64,000 bases of DNA from NCBI GenBank assembly GCA_047947135.1, contig CP170457.1, forward strand, positions 4,154,001-4,218,000, written 5' to 3'. The notes below the pieces were generated by a model. It made no database searches, was not told the DNA's origin, and saw only the letters and a list, made by a program, of their open reading frames with translations. Of this stretch, positions 45,759 through 55,300 are shown one piece after another. The position numbers and the translations under genes are program-made. Every line of letters starts with the position of its first letter. Positions within the stretch are counted from its first letter, which is position 1. Origin of the DNA: Planctobacterium sp047947135 (GTDB taxonomy: Bacteria > Pseudomonadota > Gammaproteobacteria > Enterobacterales > Alteromonadaceae).

Positions 45759-47303
45759 TTAGTGGAAGCTTTGTGGGCCACGGATATTCTCGTGGGATTG
45801 TGGAAGCAATGAAGCTTGTTCTGGTGCATCAGGGTGCAATTTGTCTTGGTTGCTGGTGAGGATATCTTTGATATGTTTAAGCCGGTACAGGCTGTGTTGA
45901 TTAGCAATGGCACAGGCATTGTTGATGCGTTTTTGTGGATACTGGCGGGACAGATTCAGCAATCCTAAACACACGCGATACGCTTGTTGCTCATGCTGTT
46001 TACGTTGCAGTTGGGTTTTAACCCAAACTAATACCTCATCACCAATGTCTTTCGCCCAGTTCATTAATCTGCCTGCTGACCATTGATGATGTTTCTCATG
46101 TTGGGTGGGCATGTGGCTGGGCGTGGTTGTCATGCCCGCACGGTATTGCCGAGCGTGACTGGCAACCAGATTGTTGTGGAACAGTAGTTCAATCACATTG
46201 GCCTTGGCATGCAGCTCAATACGTTCGCCAACCAGGTGGTGCGGCACCGAGTACAGGTGCTCATCATACTGGACGTGGTAGTCGATATTCACTTTGACCT
46301 GTTTGATATTGGTGTACTGATAAGGATGCTTAGGCAGTGGTGCTAATACCGGTTTATCGATGGACTTGAACCAGGTTATCCGTGAGCCTTTGAACTGTTT
46401 AAAGGGCTTGTTGTTAACGTCAACCAACAAGGCTTTGATGCAGGTGTTCAACTCCGCCAATGAGAAGAAGGTGTGGTGGCGAAGCCGCGCCAATATCCAG
46501 CGCTCGATGATTTGCACGCCCACTTCCGCCTTGGACTTATCTTTTGGCTTATAAGGTCTGGCTGGCATAATCGCTACGCCATAGTGTGCGGCTAATTGCT
46601 GGTAGGAGGGATTCACATCGGGATCGTACCGACAGGCTTTAGTCACCCCGCTTTTTAGGTTATCCGGTATGATCAATTCCGGTACGCCACCCAAGAAGGC
46701 AAACGCTCTGGCATGGCTCCCCAGCCAATCGGGTAAGCTTTGGCTGTAGGTCGCTTCAGCGAAAGTGTAATTGGATGCCCCCATGACCGCCACGAATATC
46801 TGAGCGGTGCGTACTTCACCGGTACTGCCATTGACTACGGGCACCGTCTGGCCTGCATAGTCGACAAACAATTTCTCGCCCGCCTTGTGAGTCTGCCGCA
46901 TTGAGCGGCGCTGTTTCGCACGCCACGCTTCATAATGATGACAATACTGCGAGTAGCTATAACTACGATTTGGATACTGCTGAGTGTACTCTTCCCATAA
47001 TAATTGTTTGGAGGTAGCTCTTGCTTTTAGCTCTTGATGTACCTCAACCCAATTGGGCAATGCAAAGCGTTTTGACGGCCTGGGATCGGACTTTGGATAA
47101 AGCAGCCTCGCGAGTTGCACATCATCCATAGTATCCGGTAAAGGCCAAGTGAGTTCGCATTGCTTAACCTTAGCGAGCAGCTTTTGCACGCCACCCACAC
47201 TGGCTTTAGTACAGATGCTTATTTTTCGCAGACTAAGTTTGGCTTCAAAATGAAGTCGAAGTATTTCTCTGATATTACGCATTGTTAACCTCTTTGTAGC
47301 CAT
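45759..47303 (-). CDS. istA: IS21 transposase IstA
   Basis: About 514 residues from the ATG at 47303 (MATKRLTMRNIREIL), the usual IstA start. An ATG seven codons later has a better ribosome site (AGAGG). The N-terminal helix-turn-helix (LSLRKISICTKASVGGVQKLL) is followed by the DDE integrase core: KLFVDYAGQTVP, IPDNLKSGV and KDKSKAEVGVQIIERW. The C-terminal domain follows. All regions look intact, so the element may be active. Confidence 0.93.
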   Translation of the reverse strand: MATKRLTMRNIREILRLHFEAKLSLRKISICTKASVGGVQKLLAKVKQCELTWPLPDTMDDVQLARLLYPKSDPRPSKRFALPNWVEVHQELKARATSKQLLWEEYTQQYPNRSYSYSQYCHHYEAWRAKQRRSMRQTHKAGEKLFVDYAGQTVPVVNGSTGEVRTAQIFVAVMGASNYTFAEATYSQSLPDWLGSHARAFAFLGGVPELIIPDNLKSGVTKACRYDPDVNPSYQQLAAHYGVAIMPARPYKPKDKSKAEVGVQIIERWILARLRHHTFFSLAELNTCIKALLVDVNNKPFKQFKGSRITWFKSIDKPVLAPLPKHPYQYTNIKQVKVNIDYHVQYDEHLYSVPHHLVGERIELHAKANVIELLFHNNLVASHARQYRAGMTTTPSHMPTQHEKHHQWSAGRLMNWAKDIGDEVLVWVKTQLQRKQHEQQAYRVCLGLLNLSRQYPQKRINNACAIANQHSLYRLKHIKDILTSNQDKLHPDAPEQASLLPQSHENIRGPQSFH

Positions 47304-47407
47304 GTCTGTTCCGATCAAAAAGGAACAAGGCTAGCAAATCTGTTGAAAATCAATGCGTCAAAAAAGACTCAAATTGGTTCATGTCATCATTCTGGTGACA
47401 TCTCAAA

Positions 47408-47500
47408 AGCGATCCCGATAAAACCGGAATAGGTGATCCTGATGAACCCAGAATCACCGATCCCAACCGGCCAGAAAAGGTGATCCCAATGGGCCAGAAT
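47408..47500. repeat. Four tandem about-23-bp repeats at the IS21 right end
   Basis: Units at 47408-47430, 47431-47454, 47455-47477 and 47478-47500 share GATCC(C/T) near the start and CC(A/G)GAA near the end. Related copies lie at the left end (44941-44960 inverted, 44998-45018 direct). IS21-family ends typically carry such multiple repeats as transposase-binding sites. Confidence 0.7.
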
Positions 47501-47541
47501 ATGCAGGCTTTATGGTTCACTAATCTAATGGAGTGATTGCT

Positions 47542-48438
47542 ATGGAAATGTATATCTGGAATACAGTCATTGTACTGTCAAAAATTGTATTTTACGTCGG
47601 TTTTGCCTGTATTGCTGGTTATACATTTTTCAAGCAAGTTTTTGAACAAAGTGAGTCTCATAATAACTTGGCAATAGCGAACCTAAAATGGATAAGAGGT
47701 TCAATAGTCATCGCTTTGCTTGCAAATGGTCTTTGGTTCTTCGCTAGTACTGGTGCGATGGCAGAAGAAGGCATTCAAGGTGCTTTTGACCCTGATATTT
47801 TAGACATAATGTGGGATTCTCCTATCGGTGATGGAACTTTACTTAGAGGTCTTGGGTTAGTTCTAGCGATATTCGCGATAACGTCACACATTAAATTCAA
47901 ATCAGTAGTACTGAGCAATTACCTAAAACAAGGCATTTTGGTATCTAGTTTATTTTTACTTGCATACACCTTTACCTTAATCGGCCATGTATCTGAGCTA
48001 GGAGTGTTCGGAAAAGTATTGCTGATGCTCCATGTGCTTGTTATGGCTTGGTGGTTCGGAGCATTGTTTCCGCTTCGACAAGCTTGCAATGAACGGAACT
48101 ATGAGCAGCTCTACTCATTGATGGACACGTTTGGAAAACAAGCAAGTATCGCTGTGAGTCTATTGTTAGTTGCTGGCCTTTGGTTAGCTTTTCAATTAGT
48201 CGGAAATGTTGAAGAGCTGTTTAGTTCAAGCTATGGGCAAACACTGCTACTTAAATTAGCTCTCGTGACTTCGATATTGGGCATCGCAGCTAAGCATAAA
48301 TTAAAACTCGTCCCACAACTTAAAAATAACGATGGCAGAGAAGCGCTATCTAAATCTATCTCGATAGAAATGGTAGTCGCTTTTGCCATTTTATCTGTAA
48401 CGGCTGGGCTTACTAGTGTTGTTGGCCCTGCAAATTAA
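47542..48438 (+). CDS. copD: Copper resistance protein CopD
   Basis: 298 residues from the ATG at 47542, which has TGGAG eight bases upstream; a GTG nine bases before it sits on that site. A polytopic inner membrane protein with about eight helices and the CopD-domain segments HVLVMAWWFGALFPL and GQTLLLKLALV. It is thought to move copper across the inner membrane together with CopC. Because the IS21 element lies directly upstream, expression may now depend on a promoter within or next to the element. Confidence 0.9.
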   Translation: MEMYIWNTVIVLSKIVFYVGFACIAGYTFFKQVFEQSESHNNLAIANLKWIRGSIVIALLANGLWFFASTGAMAEEGIQGAFDPDILDIMWDSPIGDGTLLRGLGLVLAIFAITSHIKFKSVVLSNYLKQGILVSSLFLLAYTFTLIGHVSELGVFGKVLLMLHVLVMAWWFGALFPLRQACNERNYEQLYSLMDTFGKQASIAVSLLLVAGLWLAFQLVGNVEELFSSSYGQTLLLKLALVTSILGIAAKHKLKLVPQLKNNDGREALSKSISIEMVVAFAILSVTAGLTSVVGPAN

Positions 48439-48453
48439 AACCTAAAAGAGAGA

Positions 48454-48924
48454 ATGAAAATGAAAACAATAAATATATTACTCGTTTTATTAATGACGTT
48501 TAGTTTCGTAGCAAACGCTCATGGTGATAAGAACAAAGACAAAGGTTTGTTTAAAGGTATAGATACCCCTGCCGCAAAAGTTGTTTTGGCATTTCATCAA
48601 GCACTAGAAACGGGTAATAAGGAGCTAGCAAGAGCACAGTTGGCTGATGATGTGACCATCTACGAGGGTGGCCGTGTTGAAAGAAGTGCTGATGAATATG
48701 CACATCACCATATGTTGGCCGATATGAAATATTTAGCAGCAGTGAAAACTAAAACGCTAGAGCATCAAGTGACTATTCTTGGAAATGCCGCTATCTCAGC
48801 GTCACGCAGCCATACTAAAGGAACATACAAAGGTAAAGACCGTGATTATCAGGGCATGGAAACGATAATACTCGAAAAGCAAAACGAAGAATGGAAAATC
48901 AAGCATATTCATTGGTCACACTAG
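48454..48924 (+). CDS. Secreted NTF2-like (DUF4440/SnoaL-type) protein
   Basis: A 156-residue protein with signal peptide (cleavage near ANA then HGD). It has a nuclear transport factor 2-like fold: VVLAFHQALETGN, DDVTIYEGG and QNEEWKIKHIHWSH. The His-rich positions (HGD at the mature N-terminus, EYAHHHM, HIHWSH) could bind copper. It follows copD by 15 bp, making it part of the copper operon. Such proteins recur beside copper genes, but no activity can be assigned. Confidence 0.75.
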   Translation: MKMKTINILLVLLMTFSFVANAHGDKNKDKGLFKGIDTPAAKVVLAFHQALETGNKELARAQLADDVTIYEGGRVERSADEYAHHHMLADMKYLAAVKTKTLEHQVTILGNAAISASRSHTKGTYKGKDRDYQGMETIILEKQNEEWKIKHIHWSH

Positions 48925-48946
48925 ATCTAAAATAATTATATTGGGC

Positions 48947-48977
48947 TTGACCTGTGTCTTACACACAGGTCTAAACT
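48947..48977 (+). promoter_or_regulatory. MerR-type promoter/operator for merR-copA
   Basis: TTGACC (48947-48952) and TAAACT (48972-48977) are separated by 19 bases, the overlong spacer that MerR-family activators correct by distorting DNA. A perfect 9-bp dyad, GACCTGTGT-CTTAC-ACACAGGTC (48949-48971), fills it. The arms differ from the CueR consensus (CCTTCC/GGAAGG). Confidence 0.88.
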
Positions 48978-49014
48978 TAACTCAGTTAACCCATTTATTA
49001 AGTCAGGATAGCTT

Positions 49015-49443
49015 ATGAAAGTTACTGAATTAGCCAAAGAGTTTGGTACAACACCCGATACTGTCAGATACTACACTCGATTAAAATTACTCAATCCAAC
49101 TAAGTCTGAAAACGGATATAAGTACTACCCCCCAACAGAAATCTCTAGACTGAAGTTTATTTTAAGTGCAAGACAACTGGGGTTTTCAGTATCAGATATA
49201 CAACACATTGTTGATGAGGCGAGTCTCGGAAAAGCTGCATGCCCTCTAGTTAGGTCTTTAATTAAGGAAAGGCTAGCTGAGACTGAAAAACAATTTCAGG
49301 CAATGTTAGCTTTGCGTAAAAACATGAAAGATGCGCTAGCACAATGGGAAGTCAAAGAAGATAAAGCTCCAACCTCCACTATGGTATGTCACCTCATAGA
49401 CAGTTTTGAACCTACAGAAAACAATGGCGGCTCCCATGAATAA
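49015..49443 (+). CDS. MerR-family metal-responsive regulator of copA
   Basis: A 142-residue regulator with the winged helix (TELAKEFGTTPDTVRYYTRLKLL, NGYKYY), a dimerisation coil and a short metal loop. When aligned by eye with E. coli CueR, Cys76 takes the place of Ser77 (Cys in divalent sensors such as ZntR). The first loop cysteine (Cys112 in CueR) is missing; Cys125 would match Cys120. It thus seems to use a different metal site from classical CueR, although it lies beside a Cu+ ATPase. Its stop overlaps copA, and it most likely controls its own promoter upstream. Confidence 0.88.
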   Translation: MKVTELAKEFGTTPDTVRYYTRLKLLNPTKSENGYKYYPPTEISRLKFILSARQLGFSVSDIQHIVDEASLGKAACPLVRSLIKERLAETEKQFQAMLALRKNMKDALAQWEVKEDKAPTSTMVCHLIDSFEPTENNGGSHE

Positions 49444-51679
49444 TATTAAACCTGATCATCAGCTCATTATAGAAGGTGCTGGCTGTGCAAGTTGCGTCGG
49501 TAAAATTGAGGGGGCGCTGAAAGGAACCAATGGTGTAGTTAGTGCTGAAATGAACTTTGCTGATAGGACTGTTCAAGTCACAGGAACCGTGAAAACGGAA
49601 GAGCTGATTAAAGCTGTTGAGTCTATCGGTTATAACGCTAAGCCAATCGATGATAGTTCAGAAATTGATACGCTTGACGAGAAAGAGGCAGCAGACTGGA
49701 AGTATTACAAAAAGCTAATACGAGATACTTTTATTGCTCTTTCACTCGGCGTTCCTCTAATGATCTACGGCATTGTTGTTGGAGAAATGACAGTTGAAAC
49801 AAACCTTGAACGCATGTCTTGGTTGGTTGTAGGCATTTTAACTTTTGGTGTTATGTATTTTTCAGGCAAGCATTTCTATGTCGGAGCATGGAAGAGCTTC
49901 AAAAATCATTCAGCCAATATGGACACCCTAATTGCTTTAGGAACAGGTACGGCATGGATTTACTCAATAGCTGTTGTATTGGCTCCAGACGCAGTGCCAT
50001 TGATGGCGAGACATGTTTATTTTGAAGCTACAGCCATGATCATTGGATTGATTAATTTAGGTTTGGCACTAGAACTAAAAGCCAGAGGTAAAACCTCTGA
50101 AGCCATCAAACGTCTTATCGGGTTACAAACCAAAACAGCTACAGTAGTTCGTGATAGCAAAGAGGTTCAGATAGGTATCGAGCAGGTTTTACTTAATGAT
50201 GTGGTGAAGGTAAAACCGGGGGGGAAAATTCCTGTAGATGGTATTGTATTAGAAGGCCACACATCTATTGACGAATCAATGCTTACGGGCGAACCCATGC
50301 CTGTTGAAAAAGCCAAAGAAGATGAAGTTGTTGCAGGAACGTTAAACAAGTCAGGCATGATTTTGTTTAGAGCGACACGCGTAGGCAAAGACACGGCGCT
50401 TGCGCAAATCATCAATATGGTGAAACGAGCGCAAAACTCTAAGCCACCTATTGGCCGCTTGGCCGATGTGATTTCCGCTTATTTTGTTCCTGTTGTCATG
50501 ATCATATCTATATTAAGTGCTCTAGCATGGCTTAACTTTGGACCAGAGCCAGCAATTGCTTTTGCCATCGTTTCAGCAACTACCGTACTCATTATTGCGT
50601 GCCCATGTGCTTTGGGCTTAGCAACGCCTATGTCTGTCATGGTGGGAGTTGGAAAAGCGGCAGAAGCTGGAGTGCTTATTCGCAATGGCGAAGCTTTACA
50701 AACCGCCTCTAAAATCACTTCCATGATTTTAGATAAAACGGGAACTATTACCGAAGGGACACCAAAGGTAACTAATATTGTTTTAGCAAAAGCGACTGAC
50801 GAGAAAGAAGTGTTACAGCTTGCGGCAAGTTTAGAAAGTGGCTCCGAGCACCCTTTGGCACAAGCGATTGTTGAAAGTGCGTTAGATCAGGATATTGAGT
50901 TACTAAAAATAGAATCGTTTAACGCCATTACGGGTTTTGGTGTAGAAGCAACCTGTAACAACAAAACCTTACTTTTTGGTAACGATAAACTAATGAAAAT
51001 TAAAGGCATTGACCTTACAGGTTTCGTTGGAAAAGCCCAGTCTTTAGCAAAAGAAGCTAAAACACCAATGTATTTTGCTGTTAATGGCGAGCTGGCAGCA
51101 ATTATTGCTGTTGCTGATCCTATTAAGTCAGACTCAATTTCCTCGATTAAACGGCTTCAGACCAATGGGATTCGCGTCATTATGTTAACGGGCGATAACA
51201 AGGATACAGCCGCCGCTGTTGCCAAAAAAGCGGGAATTAGTGAGTTTTTTGCTGAAGTGCTGCCAGAAGACAAAGCCAACAAGGTTAAAGAGCTACAAGA
51301 CAGCGGCGAAACTGTTGGTATGACAGGTGATGGTATTAACGATGCTCCTGCACTTGCGTTAGCCGATGTTGGTTTCGCCATAGGCACAGGGACTGATGTA
51401 GCAATCGAAAGTGCTGACATAACCCTGATGCGTGGCTCACTTCATGGCCTTGCTGATGCCATAGCGGTAAGCAAGGCCACTTTACGAAATATCAAACAAA
51501 ACTTATTTGGCGCGTTTGTCTATAACGTAGCTGGGATTCCTTTTGCTGCGGGGATTCTATACCCCTTCTTTGGCATTTTGCTTAGTCCTGTAATAGCTGG
51601 AGCTGCAATGGCATTTTCGTCATTGACCGTAGTGTCAAATGCAAATCGACTTCGCCTGTTTAAAGCAAAAGAGCATTAA
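49436..51679 (+). CDS. copA: Cu+-exporting P1B-type ATPase CopA
   Basis: 747 residues from the ATG at 49436; another ATG at 49424 is possible and both lie inside the end of merR. One N-terminal heavy-metal domain carries GAGCASC. Eight membrane helices are expected, with CPC at about 389-391 (IIACPCALGLATP). DKTGT is at about 433, with the TGE motif (LTGEPMP), SEHPLA and GDGINDAPALA. The C-terminal MAFSSLTVVSNANRL helix is the Cu+/Ag+ signature of subclass P1B-1. It exports Cu+ from the cytoplasm to the periplasm. Confidence 0.95.
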   Translation: MNNIKPDHQLIIEGAGCASCVGKIEGALKGTNGVVSAEMNFADRTVQVTGTVKTEELIKAVESIGYNAKPIDDSSEIDTLDEKEAADWKYYKKLIRDTFIALSLGVPLMIYGIVVGEMTVETNLERMSWLVVGILTFGVMYFSGKHFYVGAWKSFKNHSANMDTLIALGTGTAWIYSIAVVLAPDAVPLMARHVYFEATAMIIGLINLGLALELKARGKTSEAIKRLIGLQTKTATVVRDSKEVQIGIEQVLLNDVVKVKPGGKIPVDGIVLEGHTSIDESMLTGEPMPVEKAKEDEVVAGTLNKSGMILFRATRVGKDTALAQIINMVKRAQNSKPPIGRLADVISAYFVPVVMIISILSALAWLNFGPEPAIAFAIVSATTVLIIACPCALGLATPMSVMVGVGKAAEAGVLIRNGEALQTASKITSMILDKTGTITEGTPKVTNIVLAKATDEKEVLQLAASLESGSEHPLAQAIVESALDQDIELLKIESFNAITGFGVEATCNNKTLLFGNDKLMKIKGIDLTGFVGKAQSLAKEAKTPMYFAVNGELAAIIAVADPIKSDSISSIKRLQTNGIRVIMLTGDNKDTAAAVAKKAGISEFFAEVLPEDKANKVKELQDSGETVGMTGDGINDAPALALADVGFAIGTGTDVAIESADITLMRGSLHGLADAIAVSKATLRNIKQNLFGAFVYNVAGIPFAAGILYPFFGILLSPVIAGAAMAFSSLTVVSNANRLRLFKAKEH

Positions 51680-51690
51680 GGAGACGCACG

Positions 51691-52044
51691 ATGATGTTAA
51701 TTAACTTATTAGGCTTAGTGTTGATCGCGCTGATTGTTTGGTGGTTTTGGCTGTACAAACCTAACAAAACAATTGTGCAAAACAGAGAAGTGTTAATTGA
51801 AGTGAAAGATGGCGTGTATTCCCCATCTTCAATTCAGGTGTCTGCAAGCCAACCTGTCACCTTGAAGTTTATGCGTAAAGATCAATCCCCCTGCGCTGAA
51901 ACAATCCTTATTCCTTCATTGGATATAAGCGAACAGCTTAAATTGAATGAAATTACTCAAATTACCTTATTGAACTTGTCACCGGGAGAGCATGAGTTTC
52001 ATTGTCAGATGCAAATGTATCGCGGCGTCTTAAAAGTAATTTAG
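51691..52044 (+). CDS. Membrane-anchored cupredoxin-domain protein
   Basis: A 117-residue protein with an N-terminal anchor (LLGLVLIALIVWWFWLY) and a cupredoxin-like domain. Potential copper ligands are Cys in SPCAET and His, Cys and Met in EHEFHCQMQM, the order expected for a blue-copper loop. It follows copA by 11 bp and is probably co-transcribed. It is likely to accept copper exported by CopA or to transfer electrons at the periplasmic face. Related small cupredoxins occur beside copper ATPases in other marine bacteria. Confidence 0.8.
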   Translation: MMLINLLGLVLIALIVWWFWLYKPNKTIVQNREVLIEVKDGVYSPSSIQVSASQPVTLKFMRKDQSPCAETILIPSLDISEQLKLNEITQITLLNLSPGEHEFHCQMQMYRGVLKVI

Positions 52045-52095
52045 TTTTAAATAGATCTTTTTACGCACCTGAGTGAGCAAAAGTAACGTAATAAA

Positions 52096-52124
52096 AGGCT
52101 TCTCTAAATAATTACGAGAAGCCT
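52096..52124 (-). terminator. Terminator between the convergent copA and czc operons
   Basis: Perfect 9-bp arms AGGCTTCTC and GAGAAGCCT have an 11-base loop. On the minus strand TTTTATTA follows, so it ends the czcCBA operon. The plus strand has no T-run. Confidence 0.7.
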
Positions 52125-52135
52125 CCAAACTAAAG

Positions 52136-55100
52136 TTAAGATTTGAATTTGTGATAAACAATTCGATAAAGAACAGGCAATACAACTAAAGTTAGTAAAG
52201 TTGAGGAAATAATTCCCCCAATCACCACCGTTGCCAATGGCCTCTGAACTTCAGCTCCAGTTCCAACATTTAACGCCATTGGAATGAATCCTAAACTTGC
52301 AACCAAAGCGGTCATTAGTACAGGGCGTAGCCTTATAGTTGCGCCTTCGATAATTGAGTTAATTAATTCTCCCGTTTCAAATAATCGCTGTTTAATGAAT
52401 GACAGCATGACCAGTCCATTTAATACAGCGATACCTGAAAGGGCAATGAACCCAACAGCAGCAGAGATTGAAAGAGGCATGTCTCTTAACCACAAAGCCA
52501 ATACACCGCCTGTAAGTGCTAAAGGCACACCACTAAATATGATCAGCGCATCTTTTATTGAACTAAACGCTATGACTAGCAGTGTCAAAATGACAAATAA
52601 TGTGGCAGGAACTACAATGGATAACCTTTGAGTTGCACTCTCAAGTTGCTCAAATGTTCCGCCGTACTCAAGCCAATAACCAGCAGGCAATTCAACATTT
52701 TTTTGAATTTTTTGCTGTGCCTCTTGTACGAATGAGCCTAGATCTCGGTTTCTAACATTTGCTGTAACTACAATTCGTCGCTTACCATTTTCTCGGCTTA
52801 TTTGACTTGGAACCGTCGTATAATTTAACTCTGCAACTTCGCTTACAGGTACGAACTCACCACTACCTGTTGCGATTGGCAAATTACCTAGCTGATCAAG
52901 GTTGGCTCTCAACAGCTCTGGATATCTAACTACAATTTCAAATCGACGATCACCTTCGAATATTAACCCTGCGCCTTCACCTGACACGACTGTTTTTAAC
53001 CAAGATTGTAAGTCGCTTGCATTTAACCCGTATAGCGCTAGTGCTTCAGGCTTGGGGTTAACGGTAAATATAGGCACGTCATCAACTTGTTCAAGCCGCG
53101 CATCAGCAACACCTGAAATGGTATTGAGTGTAGTCAAAATTTCTTGTGCAGAGCTGACAAGTTGGGATAGATCATCACCGTAGAGCTTAATCCCCAAATC
53201 AGCTCTTACTCCGCTAATTAATTCGTTAAATCGCATCTGAATTGGTTGAGTAAACTCATAATTATTGCCGGGAATGGAACTGAGATCTTTTTCCAGTCTT
53301 TCAACAAAATCCGCTTTTGTTAAATTGGGGTTGGGCCATTGCTCTCTAGGCTTTAATATCAGAAAAGTATCAGTCACATTTGGCGGCATCGCGTCTGTCG
53401 CCACTTCTGCTGTGCCCGTTTTTGAAAACACCGTAACAACTTCATCATATTTCACAATTTGTTGTTCAAGTATCTTCTGCATTTCTACAGCTTGGTCAAT
53501 ACCCGTGCCCGGAATACGCATCGCGTGCAGTGCAATGTCACCTTCATTAAGTTGAGGAACAAATTCAGATCCTAATTTACTACCAAGTAATATGCTAAAT
53601 GTCACAAGTAAAGCAGCGCCGCAAACAACTAGCCAACGTAGTTTTAAAGCCCACTTCAAAACCGGACGATATACTGACTTAGCACCGACAATTATCGGAC
53701 TTTCTTTTTCGCTGATTTTGCCTTTCAAGAATAAAGCAACCGCAGCGGGGACGAGTGTGAAGGTAAATACCATTGCAGACAATAGAGCGATGATCACCGT
53801 TGCGGCCATCGGATGAAACATTTTGCCCTCTACACCCGTCAAGGTAAACAAAGGCACATAGACAATCGTTATGATCAATACGCCAAAAACACTAGGTCGT
53901 ATTACCTCATTGGTAGCAGAATAAACAATGTCTAGCCGTTCTTTCAGAGAAATGACTGAACCATTTCGTTTTTGGCTTTCTGCTAAGCGCCGAATGCAGT
54001 TCTCAACGATGATTACCGCTCCATCGACAATTAATCCAAAATCCAAAGCTCCCAAACTCATTAAATTCGCAGAGACCTTGCTTTGAACCATGCCCGTGAT
54101 TGTTGCCAACATTGCCAAAGGAATGACTGCGGCAGTAATTAGAGCGGCTCTTATATTACCTAGTAATAGGAACAATACGAAGATAACTAACAACGCGCCT
54201 TCAATGAGATTTTTCTGTACGGTGCTAATTGCTTTGTCAACCAGAGTTGTCCTGTCATATAAGGGAACTATTGACACTCCTTGAGGTAAGCTATTTTGAA
54301 TTTCACTAAGCTTGTCGCCAACAGCCAAAGCCACTGAGCGTGAATTTTCTCCTACCAGCATCATTGCTGTTCCAATCACACTTTCCTTGCCTTTCAGTGA
54401 TGCGGCACCAGTCCTAAGCTCTTTTCCGATCGCAACCTCGGAGACATCTTTAACTTTTACAAGTGTGCCGTCGTCGCTTTTAATAATGACGTTTTGGATG
54501 TCTTGAATAGATTGCAACTGAGCTTGTGAACGAACAAGAATTTGCTGTCCGCTTCTTTCGATGAATCCAGCCCCTTGATTTGCATTATTTCGCATTATTG
54601 CATTTGATAGCGCTTCACTGGTAACACCGAAGTGCAACATCTTTAACGGATCAGGATTGATATGGTATTGCTTTTTATAGCCACCAATTGCATTGATTTC
54701 CGTAATCCCTTTAACCAATGCAAGTTGTGGTTTCACTACCCAGTCATGGATCTCCCTTAACGCCATCGCATCATAGGGTAGGCCACTATTCTGCTTTGCA
54801 CTTTCGTCGGCAGTTAAACTGTACATGTATATTTCGCCGAGGCCCGTAGCAATTGGCCCCATTTCTGGTTCAATGCCAAACGGTAGTTGCTCCTTAATTG
54901 CGCTAAGTCGCTCATTGATTAGGTTTCTGGCAAAATACAAATCTGTGCCTTCTTCGAACACAACTGTTACTTGTGACAGACCATATCGAGAAAGTGAACG
55001 GGTATAATCGAGCTTAGGTAAACCCGCCAAGCCCGTTTCGACAATAAACGTGATCCGTTGCTCTGTTTCCAAAGGTGAATAACCTTGAGCCTGCGTGTTT

Positions 55101-55246
55101 ATTTGTACTTGTACATTGGTAATATCAGGCACGGCATCAATAGGTAGCTTTTGATAATTCCACATTCCTAAAGCGATGATAAACAACGCCATTAGCAACA
55201 TAGTTCCACGTCGGCGGATAGATAATTCTAGTATCCAAGCGATCAT
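52136..55246 (-). CDS. czcA: Divalent-cation efflux RND transporter, CzcA-like
   Basis: A 1036-residue RND pump. The helix-4 motif DFGLIVDGAVIIVEN is the HME1 signature associated with Zn/Co/Cd export, unlike the HME4 type of the cusA product. N-terminal LPIDAVPDITNVQVQINTQA and the FNELISGVRADLGIKLYG segment are typical of CzcA. Last gene of the minus-strand metal operon, with a terminator 12 bases beyond. The exact metal range cannot be read from the sequence. Confidence 0.92.
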   Translation of the reverse strand: MIAWILELSIRRRGTMLLMALFIIALGMWNYQKLPIDAVPDITNVQVQINTQAQGYSPLETEQRITFIVETGLAGLPKLDYTRSLSRYGLSQVTVVFEEGTDLYFARNLINERLSAIKEQLPFGIEPEMGPIATGLGEIYMYSLTADESAKQNSGLPYDAMALREIHDWVVKPQLALVKGITEINAIGGYKKQYHINPDPLKMLHFGVTSEALSNAIMRNNANQGAGFIERSGQQILVRSQAQLQSIQDIQNVIIKSDDGTLVKVKDVSEVAIGKELRTGAASLKGKESVIGTAMMLVGENSRSVALAVGDKLSEIQNSLPQGVSIVPLYDRTTLVDKAISTVQKNLIEGALLVIFVLFLLLGNIRAALITAAVIPLAMLATITGMVQSKVSANLMSLGALDFGLIVDGAVIIVENCIRRLAESQKRNGSVISLKERLDIVYSATNEVIRPSVFGVLIITIVYVPLFTLTGVEGKMFHPMAATVIIALLSAMVFTFTLVPAAVALFLKGKISEKESPIIVGAKSVYRPVLKWALKLRWLVVCGAALLVTFSILLGSKLGSEFVPQLNEGDIALHAMRIPGTGIDQAVEMQKILEQQIVKYDEVVTVFSKTGTAEVATDAMPPNVTDTFLILKPREQWPNPNLTKADFVERLEKDLSSIPGNNYEFTQPIQMRFNELISGVRADLGIKLYGDDLSQLVSSAQEILTTLNTISGVADARLEQVDDVPIFTVNPKPEALALYGLNASDLQSWLKTVVSGEGAGLIFEGDRRFEIVVRYPELLRANLDQLGNLPIATGSGEFVPVSEVAELNYTTVPSQISRENGKRRIVVTANVRNRDLGSFVQEAQQKIQKNVELPAGYWLEYGGTFEQLESATQRLSIVVPATLFVILTLLVIAFSSIKDALIIFSGVPLALTGGVLALWLRDMPLSISAAVGFIALSGIAVLNGLVMLSFIKQRLFETGELINSIIEGATIRLRPVLMTALVASLGFIPMALNVGTGAEVQRPLATVVIGGIISSTLLTLVVLPVLYRIVYHKFKS

Positions 55247-55300
55247 ATTTTCACCTCGATAATATTGAAGCTAATATGAAGTAAATAAAGACTTCGGAGT

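Larger units (their letters stand above)
44939..47500 (-). mobile_element. IS21-family insertion sequence between copC and copD
   Basis: It contains intact istA and istB. The likely ends are ATTCTGG at 44939-44945 and its complement CCAGAAT at 47494-47500, each next to a related GGATCAC-type stretch. Several further copies of the subterminal repeat lie near both ends. No clear target duplication was found, so the outer limits are good only to a few bases. Confidence 0.8.

Noticed and set aside
47408..47500. CRISPR-like array of about-23-bp repeats
   Set aside because: The repeats are contiguous without spacers, lie at the IS21 end and match its left-end repeats. They are transposase-binding repeats.
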